From positions 21,533 through 85,532 of the forward strand of contig CAMZDG010000012.1 in assembly GCA_947305245.1 (NCBI GenBank): 64,000 bases of DNA. Direction: 5' to 3'. The notes beneath the pieces are model-generated. The model worked only from the letters and a program-made list of their open reading frames with translations. It had not been told where the DNA came from and made no database searches. Every line of letters begins with the position of its first letter. Position 1 is the stretch's first letter. This stretch comes from an uncultured Lachnospiraceae bacterium. Its GTDB lineage: Bacteria; Bacillota; Clostridia; Lachnospirales; Lachnospiraceae. Position numbers and translations under genes: made by a program. This document shows, piece by piece, positions 43,286 to 53,100 of this stretch.

Positions 43286-43338
43286 GCCGCAAGGCAGAAA
43301 AAAGCCGCAGGGCAGAAAAACCGCCGCAAGGCAGAAAA
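43286..43338 (+). repeat. Three tandem repeats in the FGGY-kinase leader
   Basis: The unit GCCGCAAGGCAGAAAA occurs at 43286-43301, as GCCGCAGGGCAGAAAA at 43304-43319 and again at 43323-43338, ending 15 nt before the FGGY-kinase start. Each unit has a short GC-rich inverted part. Possible leader regulation or slippage. Confidence 0.8.
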
Positions 43339-43353
43339 GAGAGGAAGACAGGT

Positions 43354-44952
43354 ATGGAAACTGCAAAGAATGCGATTCTTTCAGGAAAGGCGATCCTCGG
43401 GATCGAGTTTGGATCTACCAGAATCAAGGCAGTGCTCGTGGATGAGACCCATCAGCCCATTGCCATGGGCGTTCATGATTGGGAGAACAGGTTCGAGGAT
43501 GAAATCTGGACCTACAGCATGGATGACATTACGACGGGCCTGCAGGACTGCTATGCGTCCCTGGTGAAGGACGTAAAGGAGAAGTATGGCGTGGCACTGA
43601 CGAAGCTCGGCGCGATCGGCTTTTCCGGCATGATGCACGGCTACATGCCTTTTGACAAGGATGGAAATCTTCTTGTTTCCTTCCGTACCTGGAGAAATAC
43701 GATGACGGGACAGGCAGTCAAGGAGCTCTCTCCCCTGTTCGCGTTCAACGTGCCTCAGAGATGGAGCATCGCTCATCTCTATCAGGCGATCCTGAATCAG
43801 GAGAAGCACGTGAAGGACATCGCGTTCTTTACCACCCTGGCCGGTTTCATTCACTGGAAGCTGACCGGGCAGAAGGTGATGGGCATCGGCGAAGCCTCCG
43901 GCATGTTCCCCATCGATTCCGAGATCATGGACTACGACCAGAGAATGCTGGATCAGTTTGATTCCCTGGTGAAGAACTGGGGCTACAAGTGGACGATCCG
44001 CGCGATCCTGCCCAAGGTGCTCCGCGCAGGCGAGAATGCCGGCACGCTGACCGAAGAGGGCGCAAAGTTCCTCGACCCCACCGGGACGCTGGAAGCAGGC
44101 TGCCCGATGTGTCCTCCCGAGGGAGACGCAGGCACCGGCATGGTGGCAACCAATGCAGTAAAGGTTCGCACCGGTAACGTATCCGCAGGTACCTCCATCT
44201 TCTCCATGGTGGTGTTGGAGAAGGCTTTGTCCAAGTATTATGAGGAGATCGACATGGTGACCACGCCCGACGGTTATCCCGTGGCAATGGTGCACTGCAA
44301 TAACTGTACCTCCGATCTGAACGCGTGGGTGAACCTCTTTAAGGAGTTCTCTGAGCAGTTCGGCATGAAAATAGACATGAATGATCTTTACGGAACCTTG
44401 TACCGCAAGGCTCTGGAGGCTGACAAGGACTGCGGCGGCCTGATGGCATATAACTACTTCTCCGGTGAGCCCGTGACGGGCTTAAACGACGGCGGTCGTC
44501 CGATGTTCCTTCGCACGCCCGACGCAAAGTTCACGCTGGCAAACTTTATGAGAAGCCATCTGTACAGTGCCCTGGCTGCACTGAAGGTGGGCAACGACAT
44601 TCTGCTCAAGCAGGAGCAGATCACGGTGGACAGCCTGATGGGTCACGGCGGACTTTTCAAGACGCCTGTGGTGGGACAGTCCATGCTGGCGGCAGCGCTG
44701 AACGCGCCCGTGACCGTAATGGATACCGCAAGCGAAGGCGGCCCTTGGGGCATGGCGATCCTTGCCTGCTACATGATGGAGAAGGAGGAGGGAGAAGGCC
44801 TTGCCGACTACCTCGAGAAGAAGATCTTCGCGGGACAGACCGGCACCACGATCACGCCCGATCCGGCTGACGTGGCTGGCTTTGATGCCTTCCTTGAGAA
44901 GTACGTGAATACGATCCCCGCGCAGAAGGCTGCGGTTGAGGGACTGAAATAA
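43354..44952 (+). CDS. FGGY-family carbohydrate kinase, ribulokinase-like
   Basis: The protein has 532 aa. FGGY kinase hallmarks are seen: [15 protein letters not shown] at the N-terminus, the substrate segment [10 protein letters not shown], the glycine-rich [14 protein letters not shown], and [19 protein letters not shown] kinases phosphorylate C5/C6 ketoses or polyols with ATP. The immediate downstream araD makes L-ribulose (AraB role) the best guess, but ribulokinase and xylulokinase are hard to separate by eye. First gene of the pentose operon. Confidence 0.8.
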   Translation: METAKNAILSGKAILGIEFGSTRIKAVLVDETHQPIAMGVHDWENRFEDEIWTYSMDDITTGLQDCYASLVKDVKEKYGVALTKLGAIGFSGMMHGYMPFDKDGNLLVSFRTWRNTMTGQAVKELSPLFAFNVPQRWSIAHLYQAILNQEKHVKDIAFFTTLAGFIHWKLTGQKVMGIGEASGMFPIDSEIMDYDQRMLDQFDSLVKNWGYKWTIRAILPKVLRAGENAGTLTEEGAKFLDPTGTLEAGCPMCPPEGDAGTGMVATNAVKVRTGNVSAGTSIFSMVVLEKALSKYYEEIDMVTTPDGYPVAMVHCNNCTSDLNAWVNLFKEFSEQFGMKIDMNDLYGTLYRKALEADKDCGGLMAYNYFSGEPVTGLNDGGRPMFLRTPDAKFTLANFMRSHLYSALAALKVGNDILLKQEQITVDSLMGHGGLFKTPVVGQSMLAAALNAPVTVMDTASEGGPWGMAILACYMMEKEEGEGLADYLEKKIFAGQTGTTITPDPADVAGFDAFLEKYVNTIPAQKAAVEGLK

Positions 44953-44967
44953 AGGAGAGATTTTGAA

Positions 44968-45669
44968 ATGTTAGAGGAATTAAAGCAGTTAGTGTATGAG
45001 GCAAACATGGATCTGCCGCGGTATGGCCTTGTGACCTTTACCTGGGGCAACGTGAGCGCGATTGACCGTGAGACGGGGTATTTCGTGATCAAGCCCAGCG
45101 GCGTTCCCTATGAGAAGCTAAAGCCGGAAGACATGGTCGTGATGGACTTAAACGGCAATAAGATCGAGGGCAGATATAATCCCTCCTCCGACACGCCCAC
45201 CCATCAGGAGCTGTACAAGGCATTTCCTGAGATCGGCGGCGTGGTGCACACGCATTCGTCCTATGCGACGAGCTGGGCACAGGCCGGAAGAAGCATTCCC
45301 TGCTATGGCACGACGCATGCGGATTACATTTATGGCGAGGTGCCCTGTGTCAGATGTCTGACCAAGGAAGAGATCGAGGACGCTTACGAGACCAACACGG
45401 GACTTCTGATCGTGAGCGAGTTCCGGCGCATGGGCAAGGATCCCATGGCGGTTCCCGCAGTGCTCTGCAAAAATCACGGACCCTTCGCCTGGGGGAAGGA
45501 TGCCAAGGAAGCCGTACATAATGCAGTCGTTCTCGAGGAGGTTGCGAAGATGGCATACCGCGCGGAGACCATCAATCCCCGCATCCAGCCTGCGCCGCAG
45601 GAGCTGCAGGACAAGCATTACTACAGAAAGCACGGCGCGAATGCTTATTATGGGCAGAAAGAGCAGTAA
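44968..45669 (+). CDS. araD: L-ribulose-5-phosphate 4-epimerase
   Basis: The protein has 233 aa, normal length. It is a class II aldolase-fold protein: [31 protein letters not shown], the [14 protein letters not shown] site ([15 protein letters not shown]), [16 protein letters not shown] (zinc His pair) and the late [11 protein letters not shown]is. It interconverts L-ribulose 5-phosphate and D-xylulose 5-phosphate. It lies 15 nt after the kinase. Fuculose-1-phosphate aldolase is the main alternative. Confidence 0.9.
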   Translation: MLEELKQLVYEANMDLPRYGLVTFTWGNVSAIDRETGYFVIKPSGVPYEKLKPEDMVVMDLNGNKIEGRYNPSSDTPTHQELYKAFPEIGGVVHTHSSYATSWAQAGRSIPCYGTTHADYIYGEVPCVRCLTKEEIEDAYETNTGLLIVSEFRRMGKDPMAVPAVLCKNHGPFAWGKDAKEAVHNAVVLEEVAKMAYRAETINPRIQPAPQELQDKHYYRKHGANAYYGQKEQ

Positions 45670-45676
45670 ATTTGGC

Positions 45677-45705
45677 TAGACACGCTGTCCAAATTATGGT
45701 ATTTT
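45677..45705 (+). promoter_or_regulatory. Possible internal promoter before the transketolase genes
   Basis: TAGACA (45677-45682), 17-nt spacer, TATTTT (45700-45705), about 58 nt before the next start codon. A small GCCGT/ACGGC hairpin follows. Confidence 0.45.
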
Positions 45706-45763
45706 AAAAGTTAGGCAAACTATAAATATATGGCCGTCGAAAAACGGCAGAATGGAGGAAACC

Positions 45764-46591
45764 ATGAACAATTTAGAGCTGCAGAAGACAGCGAACGAAG
45801 TTCGTAAGGGGATCGTGACCGCAGTTCACGCTGCAAAGGCAGGACACCCCGGCGGATCTCTGTCCGCAGCAGACGTGTTCACCTATCTTTATTTTGAGGA
45901 GATGAACATTGATCCCAAGAATCCTGATCAGGAGGACAGGGATCGTTTCGTACTTTCCAAGGGCCACACCGCTCCTGGTCTGTATTCCGCATTGGCTAAC
46001 AGAGGGTACTTCCCCGTAGAGGATCTTACCACTCTTAGAAAATTAGGTTCCTACCTGCAGGGACATCCCTGCATCCACATTCCTGGCGTGGACATGTCCT
46101 CCGGTTCCCTTGGACAGGGCATCTCCGCAGCAGTCGGCATGGCACTCGGCGCAAAGCTGGGAGGCAAGGATTTCCGCGTATATACGCTCCTTGGCGACGG
46201 CGAGATCCAGGAAGGTCAGGTTTGGGAGGCAGCTATGTTCGCAGGCTTCCGCAAGCTGGACAACCTCGTAGTGATCGTTGACAACAACGGCCTGCAGATC
46301 GACGGACCCATTGACAAGGTTTGCTCTCCTTATCCCATCGATGAGAAGTTCAAGGCCTTCAATTTCCACGTGATCAACTGCAATGCGCATGATTTCGACG
46401 AGCTTCGCGCAGCCTTCAAGGAGGCAAGAGAGACCAAGGGCATGCCTACCGCCATCGTTGTGCACAGCATCAAGGGTAAGGGCGTTTCCTTCATGGAGAA
46501 TCAGTGCGGCTGGCACGGCAAGGCTCCGAACGACGAGGAGTATGCAATCGCCATGGCTGATCTTGAGAAGATCGGCGCTAGTCTCAACTAA
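45764..46591 (+). CDS. Transketolase, N-terminal subunit
   Basis: The protein has 275 aa from ATG 45764 (GGAGG 6 nt upstream). It is the thiamine pyrophosphate-binding half: AKAGHPGGSLSAADVFTYLYF, DRFVLSKGHTAPGLYSAL, GSLGQGISAAVGMALGAKL and the TPP motif GDGEIQEGQVWEAAMFAG...NNGLQID. It forms one enzyme with the next gene. Split transketolases are common in Firmicutes. It moves two-carbon units in the non-oxidative pentose phosphate pathway. Confidence 0.94.
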   Translation: MNNLELQKTANEVRKGIVTAVHAAKAGHPGGSLSAADVFTYLYFEEMNIDPKNPDQEDRDRFVLSKGHTAPGLYSALANRGYFPVEDLTTLRKLGSYLQGHPCIHIPGVDMSSGSLGQGISAAVGMALGAKLGGKDFRVYTLLGDGEIQEGQVWEAAMFAGFRKLDNLVVIVDNNGLQIDGPIDKVCSPYPIDEKFKAFNFHVINCNAHDFDELRAAFKEARETKGMPTAIVVHSIKGKGVSFMENQCGWHGKAPNDEEYAIAMADLEKIGASLN

Positions 46592-46615
46592 GGTGGAAAG
46601 GTAGGTATAGAGAAA

Positions 46616-47554
46616 ATGGCAGACGTAAAGAAGATCGCTACCCGTGAGAGCTACGGTAACGCGTTAAAAGATTTGGCTGAAGAGTTCCCCAATCTGGTAG
46701 TGCTGGATGCAGACCTTGCTGAGGCTACCAAGACTGGAATTTTTAGAAAAGCATATCCCGATCGTCACATTGACTGTGGTATCGCTGAGTGTAACATGAT
46801 GGGCGTGGCAGCAGGTCTCTCCCTGGTTGGAAAGATCCCCTTCGTAAGCTCCTTCGCAATGTTTGCGGCAGGCCGTGCTTATGAGCAGGTTCGCAACTCC
46901 GTTGGATATCCTCACCTGAACGTGAAGATCGGTGCGACCCATGCGGGCATCACCGTTGGTGAGGACGGCGCAACCCATCAGTGTAACGAGGACATCGCCC
47001 TGATGAGAACCATTCCCGGCATGGTAGTTATGGTTCCCTCCGATGACGTTGAGGCAAAGGCAGCCGTTCGCGCGGCTCTGGAGTATGAAGGCCCCGTGTA
47101 TATCCGTTTCGGCCGTGCTGCAGTTCCCGTGATCAACGACAAGCCTGATTATAAGTTTGAGATCGGCAAGGGCACCGTGGTTCGCCCCGGTAAGGACGTG
47201 ACCATCGTTGCAACCGGTATCTGCGTGGATTCCGCACTCGGCGCAGCAGAGAAGCTCGCTGCAGACGGCATTGACGCGGAAGTCATCAACATTTGCACCA
47301 TCAAGCCTCTGGATGAGGAGATCATTATTAACAGCGCAAAGAAGACCGGCAAGGTTGTGACCGTGGAAGAGCATTCCGTGATCGGCGGCCTTGGCAGCGC
47401 AGTTTGCGATTGCCTCTCTGAGAAGCTTCCTACGCCCGTGAAGAAGATCGGCATGCAGGACGTATTCGGCGAGTCCGGCTCCGCAGGCGCATTGGTTGCT
47501 AAGTATGGTCTGGATGCGGACGGCGTATATGCTTCCGTAAAGGCTTTTGTGTAA
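46616..47554 (+). CDS. Transketolase, C-terminal subunit
   Basis: The protein has 312 aa. It has the pyrimidine-binding and C-terminal domains: NLVVLDADLAEATKTGIFRKAYPDR, IAECNMMGVAAGLSL, GATHAGITVGEDGATHQCNEDIALMR, MVPSDDVEAKAAV and VYIRFGRAAVP. It pairs with the N-terminal subunit immediately upstream. Codon use (GTA, GCT) looks like that of strongly expressed genes. Confidence 0.94.
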   Translation: MADVKKIATRESYGNALKDLAEEFPNLVVLDADLAEATKTGIFRKAYPDRHIDCGIAECNMMGVAAGLSLVGKIPFVSSFAMFAAGRAYEQVRNSVGYPHLNVKIGATHAGITVGEDGATHQCNEDIALMRTIPGMVVMVPSDDVEAKAAVRAALEYEGPVYIRFGRAAVPVINDKPDYKFEIGKGTVVRPGKDVTIVATGICVDSALGAAEKLAADGIDAEVINICTIKPLDEEIIINSAKKTGKVVTVEEHSVIGGLGSAVCDCLSEKLPTPVKKIGMQDVFGESGSAGALVAKYGLDADGVYASVKAFV

Positions 47555-47563
47555 GAGGATGAG

Positions 47564-48226
47564 ATGAAAAACTATTTATCGCCATCGATCCTCGCAGCGG
47601 ATTTCTGGAACCTGGGCGAACAGGTTCGGGCCGTGGAACGGGGAGGCGCCTCCTATCTTCACGTGGACGTGATGGACGGCGTGTTTGTGCCCTCCATTTC
47701 CTTTGGAATGCCAATTTTGGAGGCGTTAAAAAGAAAAACAACGCTCCTTTTGGATGTTCATCTGATGATCGTGGAGCCAGAGCGCTATATTGAAACCGTG
47801 GCGAGCATGGGAGCGGATCTGATCACGTTCCACTTAGAGGCCACAAAGGATCCTCTGGCCGTGATCGAGAAGATCCGAAGCCTTGGCAAGAAGGTGGGGC
47901 TCACCATTAAACCGGCGACTCCCATCTCGGCATTGGAGCCTTATCTGAACTTGGTGGACATGGTGCTGATCATGACCGTGGAGCCGGGCTTTGGAGGACA
48001 GTCTCTGATGCCGGACTGCGTGGAGAAGGTGAGAGACCTTCGAAAGCACGTACAGGAGCTCGGCATGGAGCTTGACATTGAGGTGGACGGAGGCGTGAAG
48101 GCGAGCAACCTGGAGATGATCCTTCAGGCGGGCGCGAACGTGATCGTTGCCGGATCGGCCATCTTCGGAGGAAATCCGGAGGAACGGACCAGACTCTTTG
48201 TTGAAAAAATGCAAATGGAAGACTAA
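47564..48226 (+). CDS. rpe: Ribulose-phosphate 3-epimerase
   Basis: The protein has 220 aa and a TIM barrel: LSPSILAADFWNLGEQV, LHVDVMDGVFVPSISFGMP, DVHLMIVEPERYI, LITFHLEAT, GFGGQSLMPDCVEKV and EVDGGVKASNLEMILQAGANVIVAGSAIF. The catalytic Asp and His are in DVMDG and LDVHLM. It interconverts ribulose 5-phosphate and xylulose 5-phosphate. It is the last gene of the pentose operon, 9 nt after the transketolase, with a terminator. Confidence 0.94.
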   Translation: MKNYLSPSILAADFWNLGEQVRAVERGGASYLHVDVMDGVFVPSISFGMPILEALKRKTTLLLDVHLMIVEPERYIETVASMGADLITFHLEATKDPLAVIEKIRSLGKKVGLTIKPATPISALEPYLNLVDMVLIMTVEPGFGGQSLMPDCVEKVRDLRKHVQELGMELDIEVDGGVKASNLEMILQAGANVIVAGSAIFGGNPEERTRLFVEKMQMED

Positions 48227-48235
48227 ACTATCAGG

Positions 48236-48265
48236 GAAAGGAGGGCAATCCCCTCCTTTCTTTCC
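48236..48265 (+). terminator. Terminator of the pentose operon
   Basis: Stem GAAAGGAGGG / CCCTCCTTTC with a short loop, then TTTCC, immediately after rpe. The T-run is weak. Confidence 0.6.
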
Positions 48266-48310
48266 ATCCCCTCTTTGGGGGAGACGGGGATGGCGGAAGG
48301 AGTTCTTGAC

Positions 48311-49723
48311 ATGGGGGAAAAGTTTCAGGCGTTTCGTAAAAAGTGCCAATCTATCACGGTACGTCTCCCGCTGACGTTTGTGTTCAGCGGTCTCTTTGTC
48401 ATGGTCATTATTCTTCCCTTTACGTATTTTTGGTTCCAAAACAGAATGCTCAAGGACTATTCCCGCATGGCAAATGCCATCACCAGCCTGATGTCACAGG
48501 TGGTGGACGGAAATCTGGTCCAGACCTATTTGGAAGAGGGCATCGATGCGGACGAGTATCAGGCGCTCCGCAAGCAGCTCTTTGAGATCAAGGAAAATTA
48601 TCCGGACGTGCTGTATGCTCACGTGATCCGCTTTGAAGAAGAGGGTGCACGCGTGATCTTTAATCTTCAGGATACGGGGAAGATGGCCATTGGCGCGCCC
48701 GGCCAAGTGATGGAATTGCAAGATCCCTATCGGGAGTATTTGGACAAGTTGGTTCGCGGGATGCAAGTGTCCGTCGTGACGGGTAAGACCGAGGATGGGC
48801 GCATGTTCGCATATTTTGAGCCCGTGCGGGATGATCTCGGAAAGGTTCAGTGTCACGTCTGCGTGGCGTTCTCCATGGAAGAATTATATCAGCAGGATTT
48901 CTCCTACCTGATCGGCGTGCTCTTTGTCGTCGGCATCGGCGTGACGCTGGTTTTGGTGCTCGACGTCAACATGGTCCGCAGGAGTGTGATCCGTCCTCTC
49001 AAGCAGATGTCTGACTGTGCGAGAAGCTTTACCTACGACACGGAGAGCGACCGCTTCCGGAACGTACAGGCCATGGAAGAGCTGAACATTCAGACCCATG
49101 ACGAGATCCAGGAGCTCTATTATGAATTTATGTCGGTGATGAAGGAAAGCCTTTATTACATGACGAATTTGAGCAGGGCAAAGAACAGCATCCAGGCGCA
49201 GGAGGAGAAGCTCGACCAGATCAGCGAGACGGCTTATAAGGATGCGCTGACCCGCGTCGGAAATCAGGCTTCGTTCAATAAGCTGACGGACACGCTCAAC
49301 CGAGACATTGCGGAGAAGAAGGCGAAATTCGCCATTGTCATGGTGGACCTGAATAATCTGAAATATGTCAACGACACCTATGGACATAAATATGGGGACA
49401 GCTATATCAAGGGCTGCTGTAACATTATCTGCGGCGTTTATAAGAGGTCTCCCGTGTTCCGCGTGGGCGGAGATGAGTTCGTGGTGGTGCTTCGGAATGA
49501 GGATTACATCAGCCGACTCCTTCGCATGACGCAGATCACGGAGGCATTTATGGCGTCCTACGGACAGGAGAGCGCACAGCCCTGGGAGAAGTATTCCGCC
49601 TCCGTCGGCATGTCGGAATATACGGATGCGGACACGAACGTCGATCAGGTCGTAAAGCGTGCAGATGCCGCCATGTATGAAAATAAGCAGAAATTCAAAA
49701 AGAAATATGGAAGCTACAGGTGA
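48311..49723 (+). CDS. Membrane-bound GGDEF diguanylate cyclase
   Basis: The protein has 470 aa from ATG 48311 (AAGGAG at 48297-48302). A first membrane segment (about 20-45), an extracellular sensor region to about 200 and a second segment (about 203-225) are followed by a HAMP-like stretch and a coiled coil. The GGDEF domain (about 310-470) reads RVGGDEFVVVL, and its substrate residues look intact, so it can be active. The sensed signal is unknown. It complements the phosphodiesterase-type EAL protein at 26519-28798. Confidence 0.88.
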   Translation: MGEKFQAFRKKCQSITVRLPLTFVFSGLFVMVIILPFTYFWFQNRMLKDYSRMANAITSLMSQVVDGNLVQTYLEEGIDADEYQALRKQLFEIKENYPDVLYAHVIRFEEEGARVIFNLQDTGKMAIGAPGQVMELQDPYREYLDKLVRGMQVSVVTGKTEDGRMFAYFEPVRDDLGKVQCHVCVAFSMEELYQQDFSYLIGVLFVVGIGVTLVLVLDVNMVRRSVIRPLKQMSDCARSFTYDTESDRFRNVQAMEELNIQTHDEIQELYYEFMSVMKESLYYMTNLSRAKNSIQAQEEKLDQISETAYKDALTRVGNQASFNKLTDTLNRDIAEKKAKFAIVMVDLNNLKYVNDTYGHKYGDSYIKGCCNIICGVYKRSPVFRVGGDEFVVVLRNEDYISRLLRMTQITEAFMASYGQESAQPWEKYSASVGMSEYTDADTNVDQVVKRADAAMYENKQKFKKKYGSYR

Positions 49724-49765
49724 TCCCCTGCTGGCGACTTTGAATAGAATTGGGAGGAAGCTTCC

Positions 49766-51250
49766 ATGTTGTTTCATTCGCTTCAATTTCTGATCTTTTT
49801 TATCATCACGCTCCTGGGATACTTTTTCCTGCCAAAGAAGGTGCGTTATCTTTGGCTTCTTGTGGCGAGTTATTACTTTTACGCGTCCTGGAACGTGAAG
49901 TACCTTGCACTTTTATTTTCGTCTACGCTCGTCAGCTACCTCGCGGGGGTATTCCTGCAAAAATGGCAGGAGAGGGAGAAGGCGCGCAGGTGGATCTTGG
50001 CGCTTGCCATCTTCTTAAATCTAAGTCTTTTATGTTACTTCAAATACTTTGGATTTCTCGCACAGACATTGCAAAAGATGCTTTCCCTCCTCGGACGGGG
50101 AGAACTGATCTCCCTGCCGGACATCCTGCTTCCCATGGGAATTTCCTTCTATCTGTTCCAATCCATGGGCTATGCGGTCGACGTATACCGGGGGACGGTT
50201 CCTGCCGAGAAAAACTTCTTTCGCTATGCTCTTTTCTTATCTTTCTTTCCTCAGCTGGTGGCTGGCCCCATCGAGCGCGCGGAAAGGCTTCTTCCCCAGC
50301 TTCGCAACATGGAAGAGATCAACGTTTGGGACTCTAAGAGGATTCAAAAGGGTGCCCTGATCATGCTGTACGGCTATTTCATGAAAATGATCATCGCGGA
50401 CCGGGCGGCTGTGATCGTCGATACGGTATTCGATCCGATCACTTACGTAAATTACCTGGGACTGACGACCTGGGTGGCCGCCATTTTATTTTCCATCCAG
50501 ATCTACTGCGACTTCGCGGGATATACCTATATTGCGATCGGCGCGGCGAAGGTGATGGGCTTCGATCTGATACAAAACTTCCATGCGCCCTATCTGTCGA
50601 GATCCATTAAGGAATTCTGGGACAGATGGCATATTTCCCTCTCCAAGTGGTTTCGGGATTATCTTTATTTTCCCTTGGGCGGGAGCAGAAAGGGAAAGCT
50701 TCGGAAATTTATTAACATTATGATCGTCTTTCTCCTGAGCGGACTTTGGCACGGCGCCGGGTGGCATTTCGTGTTCTGGGGCGGCATGCACGGCGCGCTG
50801 AGGATCCTGGAGGAGTGGCTTTCTCCGGCGTGCAATAAATACTTGGGAAAATGGTTTCAGGACAGCTTCGCCGTCCGTTTCCTGAGGCGGATCGTCACCT
50901 TCCTGCTTGTCACCATGGCGTGGGTTGCCTTCCGCGCTTCCAGCATCCGCCAGACCTTTGACCTTTGGAAGAGCATGCTGGGAACCTTCAATCCCTGGGT
51001 GCTCTTTGACCAGAGCCTTTATGGACTCGGGCTGGACGAAAAGGAAGTTCGGGTGCTCCTTATCGGCATTGCGTTTATGATCTTGGTCGACCTGTCCCTG
51101 CAGTGGAAGAAGAACCTTGCGGATGCCATCTTAAGGCAGCCGATCTGGTTTCGCTGGCTGGTCCTCTACGTGGGGATCGCGGTCATTTTGATCTTTGGCG
51201 TATATGGCGCGCAGTATGACGCGGCGGACTTTATTTATTTTCAGTTTTAG
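49766..51250 (+). CDS. MBOAT-family membrane O-acyltransferase (AlgI/DltB type)
   Basis: The protein has 494 aa with about ten membrane segments. The MBOAT signature is seen: FSFYLFQSMGYAVDVYRG-like region, DFAGYTYIAIGAAKVMGFDLIQNFHAPYLSRSIKEFWDRWHISLSKW and LSGLWHGAGWHFVFWGGMHG with the catalytic His. These proteins move acyl groups across the membrane onto polymers. With the SGNH-like partner immediately downstream it probably O-acetylates a surface polysaccharide or teichoic acid. Confidence 0.9.
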   Translation: MLFHSLQFLIFFIITLLGYFFLPKKVRYLWLLVASYYFYASWNVKYLALLFSSTLVSYLAGVFLQKWQEREKARRWILALAIFLNLSLLCYFKYFGFLAQTLQKMLSLLGRGELISLPDILLPMGISFYLFQSMGYAVDVYRGTVPAEKNFFRYALFLSFFPQLVAGPIERAERLLPQLRNMEEINVWDSKRIQKGALIMLYGYFMKMIIADRAAVIVDTVFDPITYVNYLGLTTWVAAILFSIQIYCDFAGYTYIAIGAAKVMGFDLIQNFHAPYLSRSIKEFWDRWHISLSKWFRDYLYFPLGGSRKGKLRKFINIMIVFLLSGLWHGAGWHFVFWGGMHGALRILEEWLSPACNKYLGKWFQDSFAVRFLRRIVTFLLVTMAWVAFRASSIRQTFDLWKSMLGTFNPWVLFDQSLYGLGLDEKEVRVLLIGIAFMILVDLSLQWKKNLADAILRQPIWFRWLVLYVGIAVILIFGVYGAQYDAADFIYFQF

Positions 51251-51279
51251 CATTCTGTGGATCTTAAGTGGGTGGAACA

Positions 51280-52224
51280 ATGAGAAAGAAAGTCGTGCGA
51301 AATGCACTTTTATTCCTTCTTTTTATGGCGCTCCTTGGCCTGGAGCTTATATGGATCGACCGCCTCTTTCTTCTGAAAGAGACCGGCGGCGTGCAACTCC
51401 ACTTTTCGCAGCTTCGGCGAAACAGCGTTGACACAGTCTTTATCGGGAACAGTCATCAGTATTGCAGCATCGATCCGGATCTTCTTTATGACGAATTCGG
51501 AATTAATACCTATATGCTGGCGACCAGCGGACAGACCCTTCCGATGTCGTATTATGCGGCAATGGAGGCGATCGCTTATCAGCATCCCAAGCGGATCATC
51601 TTCGAGGTATGCTACGCCGCGAACGGCCTGATCACCATCAACAATGAGATGTCGCATTATTTCTTTGACGGCATGCCGCTTTGCAAGGCGAAAAAGCTCG
51701 CGATCGACGAACTGATCGAGAAGGAGGATCAAATTTATTTTTATCTTCCCTTGGGGTTATATCACGGCAGGTGGAAGGAACTGCGGCAGGTGGATTTCTT
51801 AAATGACGAGGTGTCGAAACGAGGCGGCCAAAAGGCCGATAACATGGTGAGCATCCATGACATTGCCGTGCTGGCGGATCCATCGGAGAAGGAGGAGCTG
51901 CCGGAGCACATGGAGGAATGGCTAGAGAAGATCGCGACCCTTTGTCAGGAGAATCAAGTGGAACTGATCCTTTACGTTGCCCCGTACATTGTCAGTGACG
52001 GCGAGGATGCGGAAAACATTGAGAGCACAAAGCGCGTGCAAAGAATCTTCAACACCGTGGGAGACATTGCTTCCAGGAATGGTCTGGAATATCATAACCT
52101 TTTTTATGAGCTGGACGAGATCGGCTTCGATCAGGAAACGGACTGGGCGGACACCCAGCATTTGAATCAAAACGGACAGGCCAAGCTGACCAGGTACATG
52201 GCGCAGAAGGGTTATATCCGATGA
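51280..52224 (+). CDS. Membrane-anchored SGNH/AlgX-like acetyltransferase partner
   Basis: The protein has 314 aa from ATG 51280, preferred over GTG 51268 for spacing. An N-terminal membrane anchor (about 8-28) leads into an extracellular domain with SGNH-like motifs: VFIGNSHQYCS (Ser) and the late DTQHLNQNG (Asp and His). It sits 29 nt after the MBOAT gene. MBOAT plus SGNH pairs transfer acetyl groups to polymers outside the cell. The acceptor is unknown. Confidence 0.8.
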   Translation: MRKKVVRNALLFLLFMALLGLELIWIDRLFLLKETGGVQLHFSQLRRNSVDTVFIGNSHQYCSIDPDLLYDEFGINTYMLATSGQTLPMSYYAAMEAIAYQHPKRIIFEVCYAANGLITINNEMSHYFFDGMPLCKAKKLAIDELIEKEDQIYFYLPLGLYHGRWKELRQVDFLNDEVSKRGGQKADNMVSIHDIAVLADPSEKEELPEHMEEWLEKIATLCQENQVELILYVAPYIVSDGEDAENIESTKRVQRIFNTVGDIASRNGLEYHNLFYELDEIGFDQETDWADTQHLNQNGQAKLTRYMAQKGYIR

Positions 52225-52257
52225 TCACGTTGGACAAATAAAAGAAGGAGGGTTCTC

Positions 52258-53043
52258 ATGGCTAGCTTTCAAATTCGCTATTATTCCAATTGTCTCAGAA
52301 GATGCGTGAGCTTTCTTGCGTATCTTCCAAATGATCCGAGGGGCGACGTGCCTCCGATGGAGGAAAAGTATGCTAATCGCGGCATGAAGACGCTGTTTTT
52401 GCTGCATGGCTATACGGGAGATGCCTGGAACTGGGTGCCTGAGGAACTGGCCATGAAATATAACTTTGCCATTATCGTGCCTTCCGGGGAAAATGCCTTC
52501 TGGATCGACGGGCTTGCCACGGGGCATCAGTTTGGAACCTTCCTGGGCGTGGAGCTAGTGGATTATGTCAGGAAGACCTTCGGGCTGGCAATGCGCAAGG
52601 AAGACACCTTCATCATGGGATTTTCCATGGGCGGCTTTGGCGCGCTCCGCACGGCTCTGAAATATCCGGAAACCTTCGGCAAGGCGGCTGCCTGGTCCTC
52701 GGCGCTGATCGTGCATGAGGTGGCGAAGATGACGCCTGGATATGACAATGGTGTCGCTAATTATGATTATTACAGGGAGTGCTTTGGCGAGCCGTCAAAG
52801 GTGCTTGAGAGCGAGAATAACCCGGAAACCTTGGTAAAGCAGCTGAAGGCGGAGGGGAAGGAGCTTCCCGAGATCATTATGGCCTGCGGCACGGAGGATT
52901 TCCTGATCGGTCCCAACCGCGCGATGCACCAGTTCCTTACGGAGCAGGGCGTTGCACATACCTATTGGGAGGACGCGGGCGTTCATGACATGGTGTTTTG
53001 GGGGAAGTGCGTGGAGAAGTTTGTGCCGGTCATGTTTGGATGA
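52258..53043 (+). CDS. Alpha/beta hydrolase, esterase (EstA/esterase D type)
   Basis: The protein has 261 aa. It starts 7-8 nt after AAGGAGG. Oxyanion and nucleophile motifs are FLLHGYTGDAWNW and GFSMGGFGALRTALKYP (Ser). Late VHDMVFWGK supplies the His. The family hydrolyses carbohydrate acetyl esters or S-formylglutathione-like substrates. Its place beside the O-acetylation pair makes an acetyl-esterase role attractive but untested. Confidence 0.83.
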   Translation: MASFQIRYYSNCLRRCVSFLAYLPNDPRGDVPPMEEKYANRGMKTLFLLHGYTGDAWNWVPEELAMKYNFAIIVPSGENAFWIDGLATGHQFGTFLGVELVDYVRKTFGLAMRKEDTFIMGFSMGGFGALRTALKYPETFGKAAAWSSALIVHEVAKMTPGYDNGVANYDYYRECFGEPSKVLESENNPETLVKQLKAEGKELPEIIMACGTEDFLIGPNRAMHQFLTEQGVAHTYWEDAGVHDMVFWGKCVEKFVPVMFG

Positions 53044-53100
53044 CGATGCGCTTTGATATCTGAGAAGGCTTGGAAATATCAGGCAGACGGAGGGAAAAAG

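Larger units (their letters stand above)
42908..43353. other. 446-nt divergent intergenic region with element, promoter and repeats
   Basis: It separates the divergent DUF885 gene and the pentose operon. It holds palindromic element copy 2 (42991-43173), the pentose operon promoter (43211-43239) and three tandem 16-nt repeats (43286-43338), each listed separately. No further coding sequence is seen. Confidence 0.7.

Noticed and set aside
43286..43338. CRISPR array or tRNA-like element before the FGGY-kinase gene
   Set aside because: Units are separated by only 2-3 nt, and there is no cloverleaf or cas context.
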